Shown: positions 37,797-50,673, counted from the stretch's first letter. The stretch is DNA of 64,000 nucleotides from Bilabrum cf. latius (GCA_965178125.1 OZ237763.1:186001-250000), one strand, 5' to 3'. Translations and numbers: made by a program. Notes: generated by a model not told the origin, from the letters alone.

Positions 37797-38055
37797 TTTT
37801 GTCGGCAATGAAGGGGCTTATGAGTGACCCGATTGATATATATGGATCAAGATTAGCTGCTTGGCGGCAGAGGCGTGATTCCTCTCCCCGCAGCGCTCTC
37901 AGCGCGATGCAAGCCACCGATGGAGGGCCAGCCTTGCCTCTCGAATAGCTTCAAAATCCGGTTTTGTGTTTTGTGCCGCCGCCTAAAATGATACTGTACA
38001 ATTATTCTCCGCCCCGTTTAAATCACAACAGGTATCTGACGCATCTGGTCCAGCA
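37797..38055. promoter_or_regulatory. Divergent promoter between EP400-like and OFD1-like genes
   Basis: 259 bp separate two opposed start codons, much lower in GC than the flanking coding DNA. A TATATAT stretch lies near 37838, about 40 bp upstream of the EP400-like ATG on the minus strand. Regulatory function is inferred from position only. Confidence 0.45.
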
Positions 38056-40085
38056 ATGAGCTCCAGTTCTTTGAGCAATGCTTTATTGTCTCATTTGTAG
38101 CGCTCTGGTACCGTTGATCAAGCCCGGGCTCAGATGAGAGCCCAGCTTGTGGCCCAGCTACGCGGCCGCCCAATATCAACTGCAACCGCAGCATCTATCC
38201 GTCGTACCACTGATGCCATGGGGACTAGGAGCGATTGCCTTGATGCAGCTGCTGTTGCTCACGCACTTGCCCGCGCATTCGCCCTCGGTCCCACCGAGGC
38301 CGTGCTGGACGCCGAGATGAAAGCTGCATGTTGCGATTCGGACAGGCCGTCTGTCAATCGCAGTGCGCGCGAGGTTCAAAGCACTGTAGAACGCTGGATT
38401 CACGCAGCATGTCCTCAGCCACTGCCACCTGGGTGCTCGGACACGGCCGGTCACCGTCTGCTGATATTCCTGCGCAGAGCTGGTTCGCGGCACCCGTCCG
38501 AGTCTGGTATGCGTGATGTGTTTGTCCAGACAGAGCCGACCAGTGCCCTCGAACAGCTCGATCAAAAAATGGACGCGGTTGCTCGCCAGTTCTAGCGCAA
38601 GGCGACGGCAGCTGGGGAAGATGCGGCATCTGCGGACAAGCCCGAATCTGGCACCCGCATTACGCAAGACGAGATCGAAGCTCGAGCCCGAGACAAGATA
38701 ACCGTGGAACTCGCTGCGAGGACCCGTTCGCTTGAGTCACAACTTGATGCAAGGCTGCAATAGTCTCTGGATGCTTGCAGGAAGGAATGCAAATCTCAAG
38801 TCGAGAGAAATCAAATTGAGTGTGAACAACGGATCGCAGCGATGCGCACTCAGGTAGAGAAAGCAGAATCAGCACTTGCCATGCAACGTGAATCTTATGT
38901 GCGCAAACTTGACGCCCTGAGGATTCGGGAACAGTCTGTTGCGGCAGCGGAAGGTGAGAATTATTTTAGACTGCGGCTTGGTGCCAATAGTGCCTATGGC
39001 GATTGAATTCCTCCTTCATGCCACCTCTCAACCAGTCAGCTAGTTGGGTAAGTTATTTTTGCCAACTGGTATTTTATTTGTTACTTACTTAAATCTGATA
39101 CACAGATTCACTTCAAGAAAAGATTCGTCGGTAGCAGCAATCGTATTCAAATTAGCTTGGCAATTTGAAGAGTAGAGAAAGCGATGTCGATCGACTGGAG
39201 CAAAGATTCCAATCAAGGCAGTCAGCAATCGAACGCTCTATACGAGGGGAGATAGAGGCTGAAATGAGAGAGTAGAGGTCAAGGGTCGAGCTGCTGCGGG
39301 CTGAGGCCGACGAAATTGTCCAATCAGAAAAAGAAAGAGTCTAGGAATCGCAACAGTAGCAAGAGAAGTACGAGCAACTTTCCGATTTGCATGCTTCAAT
39401 TTGTGGTAAATACGATGCCTGTAGAGACGAGATTCAAAGGCTGCATGCTCTTGTTAAGTCAAAAGACAAAGCAATTATTGGAATGCAAGAGAAGCTGCCA
39501 TAGGCTGCTGTGCTGATGCGAACTCAGTAGAATAACAGAATCTTGTCATAGTCGCTTGTCACGATCAGTGTAAGTTTATGTACAAGTATTGATTTGTGTT
39601 CACCTTGCATTTCAATATCTTATGAAAACTTGAAATTGACAATTTATTCTGCAGAGAAAGCTGAAAGAGCTGAAATTAGATCTTTAGGAGGTACGAGCAG
39701 CAGCTGATGGGTCATTTGAGACTGAAACGTCAATTTTGTCATCGGTTATCGAGTCTGTAAAGCAAAAGCAGGCTGCTCTTTTGACTCATTGTAAAAGACA
39801 CAAGAAGGCAGCAGCGGACATCGAGGATTTGATGGACCGATAGAAGCTTGCTTTTCAGAAGCAACAGCGCGACTTATTGTAGCAAGGTAAGGGCAGCATG
39901 GATTTATTATTTTGTGTTCATTTGTTTTAGAGTGCATGAGATCTATCCAGATTGCTTTGATTATTTTTGCAGTCGAGTTCTACAAGAGGAAGCAGTCGGA
40001 CGCACAGGCTGTAAATGAATCTCTAAAGGCAAGCTTGAAGCAATTGTCGAGTCTACTGGTTGATGCTGGAATTCATGCTGAGTGA
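38056..40085 (+). CDS. OFD1-like centriole/ciliary-base protein (LisH plus coiled coil)
   Basis: Four exons in matching phase: 38056-38953, 39106-39569, 39655-39886, 39973-40085 (donors GTGAGA, GTAAGT, GTAAGG; acceptors all end CAG), giving 568 residues ending in TGA. Fourteen TAG codons, the highest density in the window, mostly inside coiled coil: 38098, 38593, 38761, 39132, 39153, 39273, 39342, 39357, 39501, 39528, 39549, 39685, 39841, 39880. A LisH-type helix pair opens the protein (ALLSHL-Q-RSGTVDQARAQM, then RAQLVAQL), as in OFD1 and FOR20/FOP. A conserved-looking stretch DVFVQTEPTSALEQLDQKMD resembles the OFD1 segment after LisH. From about residue 190 to the end it is coiled coil. OFD1 sits at distal centrioles and satellites in ciliogenesis, so the gene suggests a flagellated stage. 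The ortholog call is moderate; human OFD1 is about 1,000 residues. Confidence 0.68.
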
Positions 40086-40095
40086 TTTTTACCAA

Positions 40096-41633
40096 TCATC
40101 CACGAATCGCCCGCTGTAGGGTTAGTGAGTACACATCAACTTGCTTATAAAGTTTAAGCTATCCTTGAAGACTCTCGACTTCACGCCTCAGGTCGTCTAC
40201 TTCTCGGCCATATTCAACCTTCGTGCTGTGCAACCTGTCTTCGAGGTGTCCAATGGTCTTGCGAAGGCCATGGATGCATGAATTGGCTTCTTGGAGATCC
40301 CGGGAAGAAACGGAACGTAGCTGTTGAACTACTCTTGAGTTTGACGCTTTTGTAGCTGCTATGAGGGCAGCACGTGCATCATTCTTAGATTCAGTTGCAG
40401 CTGCTTTTGAATCCATGATCTCAAGCCTGGTCTGCGTACACAAAGCAAGAATAGGAATTTGTTATTTAAGAGTGCAAGCTTATTAAAATACGAAAGCCAT
40501 TGCATCAACTATGAGTCTCACATCATTGAGGTGCTAGCGTAACTCCCTGAGCTCCTGCTCATACTTGAAGCTAGATTCGCGAGCATCATCGTTGCGTTTC
40601 AGTGCCTGTTCCAACTACTGCCGACAACCGGTGAGATCTTTACGAGCCTATTGAATCGAAACTTCGAATTTGGATCGCTCATCGGCTTGCTGAGTTTCCA
40701 GGCGAATAACCTGAGGGACATTTGCACAGAAGAACAACTCAGTATCAAGGCGATATTCAATGAAGCGTCCTACACATAAACGTCATGATGCACTTGATAT
40801 CTACATCTTACGGTGCTGCGCGACTGTTCGACTTGCGCTTGCAATTTTGCATGCATTGACTGGTATCTACCGAGATCTTCCACCAGCTGTTTGACTGTTG
40901 TCGGCAGTTCAGTTGCGATATTGCTAACTTCATCATACAAATTGCAGGCTTGAGCATGAAAGAGAGACTGCTGCACCACAGACTGTAGCGATTCTGTTGC
41001 CTTTTGTGCATCAACAGCCAGCCTTCCTGCTTCCTCTCGCCTTCGGGTCTGTTCGTCGAGCTGCTCTCGCAGGTGGCGAATCTTGGACTAGCGGTCATCG
41101 AGCTCCTATTCCAACGCAGCAATCCTCTCCGCGTTAGCAGAAGATGCAGATCCGGACGCCCTGGTCAGCTGCTCAATCTACGAAGAGGCGCTCTTGAGCT
41201 GCTCATGCAAGTCTGACTTTGTACTGTTCCATTCGGCACGATCGGCGGCGTGCTCGCGCCTGACCCTGCTCAGCTCTTTTTCCAGAGAAGCTGTCATGGC
41301 ATGCGCAGCTTGATTGTCATGCTTCAACTGGGCATTTTCTGACTCCAGCTGCTGCATGGCGTGATCCAATCGACTTGCTTGACCGGTCAACGAGTCTTGC
41401 GTCCGATGCCACTCCGCTCGTTCGTCATCAACCTGCTGCTCAAGCTGTTCGAGTGCTTCTTCGAGCTACTTTGCTTCCTACGCACTCGACTGCAGCGATA
41501 CGACCTCGTCTTGAAGCTGTGACACCTTGTGCCTGAGGTCTGCAGCTTCCTACGAATACGACTCCAGGCCTGCACGCAGCCGATCTAGCAGAGCTGCCTG
41601 AGGGGACGAATCTTGCTGATGCGGAGATTGCAT
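40096..41633 (-). CDS. Long coiled-coil protein, function unknown
   Basis: Three exons in phase: 41633-40812, 40710-40522, 40431-40096 (donors GTAAGA and GTGAGA, acceptors CTCAG and CGCAG), encoding 448 residues to TGA at 40096-40098. Ten TAG codons are in frame (low coordinates 41550, 41478, 41466, 41178, 41106, 41088, 40648, 40615, 40534, 40159), all where Gln or Glu-like residues suit a heptad pattern. The protein is almost wholly coiled coil (e.g. QQLESENAQLKHDN, LEKELSRVRREHAADRAEW) with no other domain visible. The start follows an AT-rich stretch at 41639-41652. It converges with the OFD1-like gene, with only 10 bp between the stop codons. A centrosomal, ciliary or motor-adaptor role is possible but only a guess from coiled-coil content and neighbourhood. 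Confidence 0.75.
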
Positions 41634-41965
41634 GATGCGGGATAAATAAAAATTCGCGGATGCAGGCAGCAAAACCCCGCACAGCAAGATCTTGTGCTGA
41701 TCTTGGCGGCGGTTGCCGTTGCGCGAATTCGGACGGGCTCCGAGTCTGCGGTAGGCACGATCGAAATTTGCACTTTTTTTACACCATGAGTTTGCAAATC
41801 TTTCAGGTGTGACCCCTGGACTCTGACAAGTTTATATTACTCTCCTCCTGCCTTGGGTGTGCAATGTCCTTTCGTATAGAATCTGTACTCCGAAGCCTCA
41901 ATTATTCCAATAATCACTTCACGTTTGGGCTACAGGGACCGTTTCCTCAAACCGTACCATGCCTC
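41634..41965. other. Intergenic, same-strand spacer
   Basis: 332 bp between the RME-8 stop and the coiled-coil start, both on the minus strand. It should contain the RME-8 3' UTR and the coiled-coil gene promoter. An AT-rich stretch (GATAAATAAAAAT) lies just before the downstream ATG. No further feature seen. Confidence 0.5.
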
Positions 41966-44900
41966 TCACAGGTCGTCCATCAGATCCGCGAAAGGATCAG
42001 CCGAGGCAGCCTTCGGGGCTGGGGCTGGAGCAGGCACTGGAGCAGGCCCCGGCATCCCGCCCATGCCCATGCCCGCGCCTCCCCCCCCACCGAGGGAAGG
42101 CATCGGGGCAGGAGCAGGAGCAGGAGCCCCCAGACCAGCAAACGGGTCCCCGGAAGAAGCGGCCCCGCCAGGTGCCTGTGCGCCCCTCGGCGCCGGCGCA
42201 TGTGCCGTGGAGGGTCCTCCGCCTCCTCCCCCCAGATCAGCAAACAGGTCAACCTCCGCGGGCGCGGGCCCGGGCGCCGCAGACGTGGAAGGCCCTGAGG
42301 ACGCGGCTGTGCCCTTGCCCTCAAGCTCGTCGAAAATGTCGCCTCCCATGCTGGCAGAGGGGGCCGGGGCCGGCGCGGGCGCGGGTGCCGGAGCCGGGGG
42401 TGGTGCGGCCACCGGCGCCTGGAACCCCCCGAAACCGCGCGGGGCCTCGACGGGCGCGGGTGCGGGTGCCTGGAAACCCCCGAACCCCCGGGGTCCCCCG
42501 GTGGCACCCCCCACGGCGGGTGGGGGCACTGTGTCGTCACCCCCCTCCAGCATCAACGTAGGCGGCGCGCCGCCGGTGGGCGACCCCATGTCGTGCGGGT
42601 CTGGCATCGCCCCCCTGGCCCCCCCTCTGGCCGGCGTAGACCCCGCGCCCGCCCCTCCCGCCGCCACGTTCTTCAGCAGCAGCGTGGCGGGCCCCTTGTC
42701 GGCGTCGGTGAGGAAGTAGTCTCTCGTGTCGTTCTTGGAAATGAAGAGGTCGTGCTTCTGGTGCTTGTACTTGGACCAGTCTCCGCTCCTCGACGACAGC
42801 TGCGCCGATACCCTTTCCCCGTGCACAGAGTCCCGCTCCAGGAGCTTGATCACCTCGACCGCGTGCACCTTGCAAGCCCCGCTGTTGACCACCTGCTCGA
42901 GGTTGAACTTCTCCAGGATGTCCAGCATCAGGGGGACAGCACCTTCGTTCAGTGCAGCCAGTGCGTGAGGGTGATCGGGCCCCGCCACGTGCTTGGCGTC
43001 CTGCTCCAGCAACCTCCGGATGGTCTCCACGGTGAAGCTGGCATCCCTGTGCGGCTCCGGCTTGATGGATCTAACCAGCAGCCCGCACGCGCTGCCCTTG
43101 CCCAGGGCCCGCATGCACTCGGTTGAGGGCGCAAGAACCTCCACGAACCGGATCGCCTGGATCATCAGGTTGTACCTCGACGGCTTGCCGATGCTCTGAC
43201 GGAGCAGGGACAGAAGCTTAGGGACGTACCCCAGCTGCACCACCTGCCCGCCCATGGACTTCCTGGCTCGCAGCAGGCACACGAGAGCATTGGTGACCTT
43301 GGTGAGCACGTCCTCCCCCCTGATCACGAGGCTCCCCTCCTCCCCTCCCTTCCCCTTGGAGGACTGCCCGCCCGCCTTCTCCTCCCGCTCGGCCTCCTCC
43401 TTGGCCGCTCGCTCCGCTGCCCTCCTCTTCTCCTCGTCCGCACTCGTCATACCGATCAGGTGCTCGCCCTCTCTCTGGAAGCGCCTCAGCAACGCCTCCA
43501 GGAAGCCCCTCGGGTTCCGCAGTGGGAAGGTGGGCTCCTTGATGAACAGTCGCACGTACACCCCGCCCACCATCAGCTCGCCCTTCATGGGCCGGTACAC
43601 GATCCTAAAGGTGGCGGGCAGCGACTGCGGATGGCCATCCGCGCCGCCGGGCTTGCCGGCCTTGGCGGCGCGCTGCCTCGCCTGCGTGAGCGACTGCCCG
43701 ATCTGACCCAGCGCCCGCCTGAGCTCGTGCCTGCAGACACCGTCCCAGATGAGTTCGGGCGTCTCGTGGTCGCCATCAAACACACGCACGGCCTCGCCCA
43801 ACGAACTCTCCCCGCCAGCACCCGCGGCCCCTTGCCCCACGCCGCCTGACCCCACCGCGGCCCCGCCCGCCACAGTGGACGCCGCGATCGACTCCTTGAT
43901 GCTCATGGCCAGGTTCTCGGGGACCAGCTGCCGCAGCGCCATCAAATTGGGCGGGCCTTCCGTCGAGTCGGAGCACATCATGCTGAGAAGGGCGCCAGCC
44001 TCGAAGCGCGCGGGCCTTGGCACCTGTAGCTTGGGCGTCTCACGGATGTCTGGGCCTCCGGGCTCACCGGGGGCGGGGCCCTTGGCGATGCCACCCGCGA
44101 ACATGGTCACGACGTCAATGATAGAGCACACGCGCCGGGCCTCGGCAATGATCACCTGGTGACTGAACAGGGTCCGCAGGAGCGGGCCGATCCCGGTCGG
44201 GGCCGCAGGTAGCATGCGCAGCAGGGGAGGCACGAGGTACATGCCGGCCAGCGTCTTGGCGAACCGTTCGTTGCTGGCGCAGGCAGCCAGGCAAGCCAGA
44301 GCCAGCTCCCGGAGAGGTGCGTCCGCCTCGGCAGCCGTGCTGCGTGCCCCTCCCATGCCAGCGCTGGCACCCGACCCGGCCCCCGTCTTGCCGAACTCCG
44401 TGGCGGCCTGCCTGGCGTTGTGCGCCGCCTGCGCGTCCTCGAGCCTGAGAGTGGCCATGAGGTTGGGCAGGTACCGAGCGGTGGCCGGGTTGCCGATCTC
44501 CTCCTCCACACCGGCGTTGTGCACCACCACGCCGTGCAGGGCCCGCAGTGCCAGACGCAGGTGCGGGATGGACACGTCTGCCGGCGTGCGGGCGCACATC
44601 TGGTCCATCTCCTCCTCGAACTCCTCCTGCTCCGACTTGGGCGCGGGGGAGTCCCCACTGGCTCCTCCAGCGGCGGCCCCGCCTTCGACGATGCCCCTCG
44701 ACTTGGCCTGCTGCCTCTGCAGGGCGCCGTGCTTTGGCTTCTTGATGCCCGGCAGCTTGAGCCTGGGTCCCGCTCTCGACATGGCAATGTAGGCCATGAG
44801 GCCGCGGAGGAAGGCGTGCGGGTTGTCCAGCGTCAGGGTCGGATCGCTGACGAAGAATCGGACGAAGAGACCCTCGATGCACAACTCGTCCGCCAGCGCG

Positions 44901-47900
44901 CTGTGGTTGAACTGTGTGGCTGCATCCGCTTCGGTGCGACCCGTCTCGCTGAGCTCGTCGCAGTGCTTCTTGAGGAAGCGCAGCAGCTCCTTGCGCATGT
45001 CTGCGTTCCACATCACGGTCGGCGACTCCTCGTGGCCCACCAGCGACTTGAGCAGGGAGTCTGGGCTCGCCCTGCCGAGCCTCTTGGCCAGCGGCGGGGT
45101 GATCATCTGCCGCATCATGCGCTGCACCCTTGGGTTCTTCGGGGTGGCCATCTTCTTCTCGTGCGCCAGGTACCCGCCCAGCCGCCCCACGGCCCTCACG
45201 GAGAGCTTGGCCATGTGGTTCGCGGCCTTCTGCTCGTTGGCCACCGTATGGCCCTCCGTGGCAGCCCCTTCCAGGGTCGTGTCGAACCGGAAGAAGAGGG
45301 GGACCAGCCGAAAGAGCGCGCCCGCCTGCACCATCTTGCTCTGCAGCTCTGGCAGCGCGGCGAGCCTCGAGACCATTTCGAGCGCATACTGCATCACCTT
45401 TGCCGCCCGGAGGTACCGCAGGCAGTGCACGATGTTGGTCATCAGAGTGTCCATCTTGGTCATCCTCTCACGGGCCTCGGGCAGCGTGGCCAGACCGCTG
45501 AGCGTGCGCATGACGTTCTCCACCACCCTGAGGCCCAGCTCGTCACCCCGCTTGGGCAGCGGCTTGTCGGGCAGCAGCGCCTTGGTGCCGAAGGGGACGT
45601 CCTTCACCAGCTGACCAAGCAGCTCCGCGAGCGCTTCCGTCCCGTCCTCCCTGACGAGCTCCTCCGCGTTGCGAGGGGAGGTCAGGCACGTGAGGTAGAT
45701 GAGGCGGGTCAGCGCCTCGGCCATGGGCCCGCTGTCTCCGGTGATGGGCGTGTCCTTGGGGATCTGCCGGATGGCCTGCATGACCAAGGGGTACCCCGCG
45801 TACTTGTAAGGCTTGAGCACCTTGGTGTGGCGCTTGAAGAGGATGCACTGCGTGCGGACCAGCAGCAGCAGAGCCACAGGGTCGGGCCCACCGGCCGCTG
45901 CCTCGGGCCTAGAGGTGGTCAGGGCCTCGTAGGCCCTCTGGATCTGCATGAACCTGTCTCTCCCCGCGGGGTTCTTGTCCGGATGGAACTTCCTCGCCAG
46001 CTTGCGGTAGGCCTTCCGGATGTCCGATTCCTCGGTTCCCGGTTCCAGCCCCAGCTCCTTCCAGGCAGCCGTCATGTCCACCTTGTCTTCGTCGGTCTTG
46101 TTGGTCTCCAGCCTCCAGTTGTCGAGGGCCGCGCGAAGCAGCATAACAGGGTCGTCGATGTTCCACTCCGGGAAGCGCTGCTCGTCCGTGAGATTGCGAA
46201 GGTAAAAGTTCGAACACCAAAGCTCCTCGTCGAGCTCCTCGTACTGCACCCGGGGGATGGGGCAGTAGTCGTAGATGGTCGCCGGGTTGGCCCTCAGCCT
46301 CGCGGGCAGCTCGCCCAGGTGCTGCGAGATCATGTCAATGAGCTGCCCCCGCATGGCATACTTCCAGATCACCTCCGGATTGTCCACGTCGGACAAGAAG
46401 GCGTTGGCGAAGACCTTGGGCCCCCGGTTGGCTAGCACGCAGATGATGGACTCGGGCAGCATGGCGCCCAGGATGCTCCTCCTCCCCAGCGTGGTCTCTC
46501 TGCCCAGGGAGGCGGCCTCGGAGAAGAAGGACTGCCGCAGGTGCGTGGCGTGCAGCAAGGCAGCCGCGTGGTCCCAGTTGCTGCCCGGGTAGGCCAGCAG
46601 GAAGAAGAACAGGCCGGTGGTGTACAGCTTGACCGTGGCGCGGGGGTTGAAGCTCACCACTTCGTTGATGAGCTGGCACACAAGGTCGGTCAGGGTGGCG
46701 TCTCCTGCCAGCACGGCCTGCGCCAGGTGCGGCATCACCCGCTGCGACGACAAGATCCGCTTCACCTTGGGGACGGGTCTCACTGGCACCCCCTCCGTGT
46801 CGACGGACGGCCTCAGCCTGGCCAGCCTGAGGAGGATGTTGGCGCAAGCGATGCCCCTCTTGGAGGGAGACATGCCGGGCTCTCCCGGCGACAGGGCGAA
46901 CCACATGAGCGCCCGCATGGCGTCCATGCGCACCCACTGGCGCATGCCCTGGGCCCACACCATGGTGGACTTGCTCAGGTGGCCGGCCTTGGCAGCCTGC
47001 TTCATCTGCTGCAAGGAAAAGGGGCCCTTCTAAGCCTCCTTGCCAGTCTTGCCTGCCGCCTGGAAGTGCCACACCTTGGCGCTCTCCTTAGACCGGCGAA
47101 GGGCCGCTGCAGCAGCGGCCTGGTCTGCTTGCGTGGGTCCCCCTGGGCCGCCTGCGCTGCCAGCGGCCGTTGCCGAGGCGCCCGCGTCTGCTCCCGCTCC
47201 CGATGCCGCGGCGCTCTCCTGCCCCCTGCGCTCCGCCTCCGCCGCAGCAAAGTCCTGGTCGGCGTCGCCCAGCAACATGAGACCGCCCCCCTTGCCGCCG
47301 CTGCCCAGCACGGGCATGACCCTCTGGTCTACCTCGGTGGTGTGGGCCGTGGTGAGTAGGTCCACGATGAGCTCGATGCAGTCCTGATTGATCAGCTTCT
47401 CGCAGTTGACGGGGTGCGTGGACAGCGCTGCAACCAGCTGCAGCAGGTGGTCCCTGACAGTGGCGTGGTCCTCCTGGGCCAGCAGCCACACCATGTAGTC
47501 AGTGTCCTCGAAGGGGCCGATGGCCTTCCAGTGGTGCGTGTACACCCGCTCCATGCCCATGAGGCACATGGACCGCAGCTGCGGGGCCGTCTCGCGGAGC
47601 ACGCGCCGGTACAGCGCATCAAAGAAGCTAGAGGGTTCTCGCAGCGCAGCCACGGCAGCTCCGCCTCCCTCTAGGAACACGCGGAGGTACTGGTCGCCCA
47701 CCCGCAGCTCCTGCGCCAGCGAGGGGTAGTCCACCTCGAACTCGCTCCAGTTCCATGCCAGCCTGTACCTCCCCACAATGGCGGTGGACTCGCCCTCCTT
47801 CCCCTCCTCGCCCTCTTTGCCCTCCGAGGCACCCGCGCCGCTGGCCGCCTCTTTCACGCCGGCGGCCCCCTGCACGTTGTTGGTGACGTTGCCCTCGGCC

Positions 47901-50673
47901 CCGTCATCCAGTGCCACCACGCCCCCCTGGACGATCTCCTCGTCCACCTGCTTGAGCTCAGCCTCAAGTGCCGCCCGCAGCTCGGCTCTCTGCTCCGCGC
48001 TCCACAGCAGGTCAGCGATCGAGTGGTCCTGGGAGATCTGAAAGAAGAGAGTGGTGTAGTTCTCGTGCTTGCCGTCCCCTCCGAGCTTGCTCAGCGCCAG
48101 CTCCCTCTCGGCCTGGACTGCCGCCTCGGCCGCCTTCATGGTCTGCCTCTCCTCGGCCTCCCTCTCTTCCATGGAGGGCCCGTTGAAGATCGACATGAAG
48201 CGCTTGCCCACGGTCATCTCGCCCTCCTTGATGGCAGCCAGCCGGCGCACCACCTTGTTCCGAGACGCGTAGTCCGCGGCTTCCAGGCGCCGACGCAGCC
48301 TGCCGGCCAGCCCGCTGCGGGCCGCGGCCTCTGCAGACACACCACCGCTGCCGAGGGGGCCGGTGATGTCGCCCGCCCCGGACGCGGGCCCCTTGCCACC
48401 GGCCAGCGGGTCCCTGCCCACCGCGATCCCGTCGTCGTCCCCTCCCAGCTCCGCCTTGATCTTGGTCGCCTCCATGGCCTCGAGGCCCTCCCGCTCGGGA
48501 GCGGAGAGCTTGGGCATATCAAGGAACACGAGCATGCCCTGAGGGAACATGTGCCGCAGCAGGGTGTGTGCCGTGGGGTTGCCGGTGCACCAGAGCTCCA
48601 CCAGGTACCGGCTCACGAACCGCTGGTCAGTGGATGCGTGGAAAATACCGTTGTAGAAGTGCCGCAGCAGCACTCCGCTGCTCAGCGCGGCCCTCTGCAT
48701 CTTGCGCACCGTCCCCGAGTCTGCCCTGTGCACGATGGCTCGGCACAGCATCGCGGCGCACTCCACGATGCTGGGCACCTGCGACCTGAAGAGCGCCAGC
48801 ACGGAGCCGTACTGCGCCGCCACCAGCCGCATCATCTGGTTGTTGGCTTCCTCGGGCGTGGTATCCACCCCGCTGATGATAATTGCGTCCAGCAGCTGCA
48901 CCAGCCCCAGCATGACCAGTGTTCCCTCGCTGGACCTGCTGGCAGCCATGCCCGTGCCCGAGGCGTGCTCCTCGAGCAGTTTGGCAAGCCGCAGGCGAAT
49001 CTCGGGCTGCGAGAGAGAAGATAAATATGACAGGAAACTGTTGGTATGAATGCGTGCAGCAACAGAAGAAGCAAGCAATCAGCGGTAGGGGCGGCGCGCT
49101 TGGATGAGCCGCAGTGGGCGAGCCAGATCAAAGGCAGAGAGCATCTCACGGTGAGCATGGTCATCTTCGCCTGCTGCTCGAGGTCCTCGAACTGCCCCTT
49201 GGGCCGCTGGGGGTTCCTGCACACGGTGTGGATGCAGTTGAGCGCAGCAAGGACCACTGCGTCGTCCTCGCTATCGAGGCACACAAGCATGCTTGGCACC
49301 AGCGTGGGGTTCTTGATGATGACCTGCTGGCCCTGCTGGGAGCCAGCCAGCCTCGCGATAGCCAGCAGCAGCATCACCAGCACGGTGGTCGGCACGCTTT
49401 CTGCCGCTGCAGGGCTCACGCACCGCGCCAGCTGGGCCAGCAGCCCCTGCATGTTCCCGTACACGAGCCCGTACCTTGTCCCGAAATCGATGCCCACGCC
49501 CTTGGTGTTGATGACGAGTGCCTGCGCCACGCGCAGCACGTCAGGGTCGTATGCCGCCCCTCTGGACCCGGTGGCCTTGCTGATGGTCGCATCGAGGTGG
49601 AAGAGGAGCTGCCCCTCGAGGGCGGTGTCCACCTCCGCGGCCCGCCTCACCATCCTCAGGCCGGTGGAGGGGGCCTGCGACAGAGGCATCAGCCGAGTGT
49701 CGACGCTGCACGTGCGTGCCCCGTCCACGAGGCATGCGATCATCTCGTCTCTCTTGGAGCACACGTAGTCCCGCCTGATACCGTCTGTGAACTCGATGAG
49801 CAGCCGCTGCGGCTCGGACCAGTGCCTCACCACCGCCCTCACCTGAGAGAGCGGCCGGGCGGATACCACCTGATAGCTGGAGTCATCTCTCTCGATAATA
49901 GTCCTCTCTGTCATAAGCACGCGGCGGGAGTGGCCCCGCGGGTGCCTGGCCGACGTCTTGATCACCTCGAACTCGGCCACCCTGGCCGCGCCGTCCACGC
50001 CGTGCTTGGCCATCGCGGTGCGGTACTTCCCGTCCGTGATACCGGTGGCGGACAGCACGGCCCCCAGCCCCAGCTTGGCCAAAGCCAGCTGCGCCGCCTT
50101 CAGCAGGTCCTCCCGACGAGGTGAGGCGAACTTCCTGGGGCGGCCTGCCACCCACACCGCGATGGCGGACTTGTCGTCAGTGAAACGCTGTATCCGCTGC
50201 ACGCGGGAATACCGGAACCTGGACACGGCCGTCCCCGACCGCTTGTCAATCATGACCAGCTCTCCCGGCCTCACGTCCAGCACGCAGTCCTGCCTCTCCG
50301 AGGTGCGCGTGACCTTGACCGCGGGGAAGGCACGGCCTGGCTTGTCCCCGTGCAGGTGCACAGCGAGGTCGCACAGCAGGTCCCCGCGAGCGTTGGATGC
50401 GAATCGCATTACTTCTGTAGAGGATCCATTCTTGAACGTTACGGTGAATTCCTCCGGGGATGACGTGTTGGGCCCGTAGTCGAGCACCTCCTCCCGGAGT
50501 GTCCACGCATTCGTTACCTGGAACTTGGCCGGGTCCACGTGGATTAGCGTGCTGGGCGTGAATCCGAACACGCGCTAGTACCTGCCTCGCCATGTGTGGA
50601 TCTTGGAGGCTTGGTGCTGTGAATGCACGTCTATCGAGAAGGCCGACGCGCCTTTCAGCGAAGACGTCGACAT
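41966..50673 (-). CDS. DNAJC13: RME-8 / DNAJC13 endosomal J-domain protein with DPF-motif tail
   Basis: Two exons, 50673-49150 and 49006-41966 (GTGAGA...CGCAG intron, phase 0), encode 2,854 residues; animal RME-8 is about 2,250. The N-terminus matches the family's PH-like region (HTWRGRY-Q-RVFGF against animal WRGKYKRVF). A GYF_2 module lies at about 1165-1205 (KGPFSLQQMKQAAKAGHL, VWAQGMRQWV). The J domain is at about 1485-1545 (KELGLEPGTEESDIRKAYRK, with HPD in FHPDKNP). Armadillo-like helical repeats surround these. RME-8 recruits Hsc70 to early endosomes and controls clathrin and retromer dynamics. Two TAG codons, 50575 and 47030. The last 190 residues are Pro/Ala/Gly-rich with repeated FGGFQAP and acidic DLFADL, DPFAGL, DPFADL motifs typical of clathrin-adaptor ligands, not a usual part of RME-8. 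Confidence 0.93.

Noticed and set aside
44420-46435. 671-codon + frame opposite RME-8
   Set aside because: Antisense shadow; the minus strand carries the J domain and GYF module.
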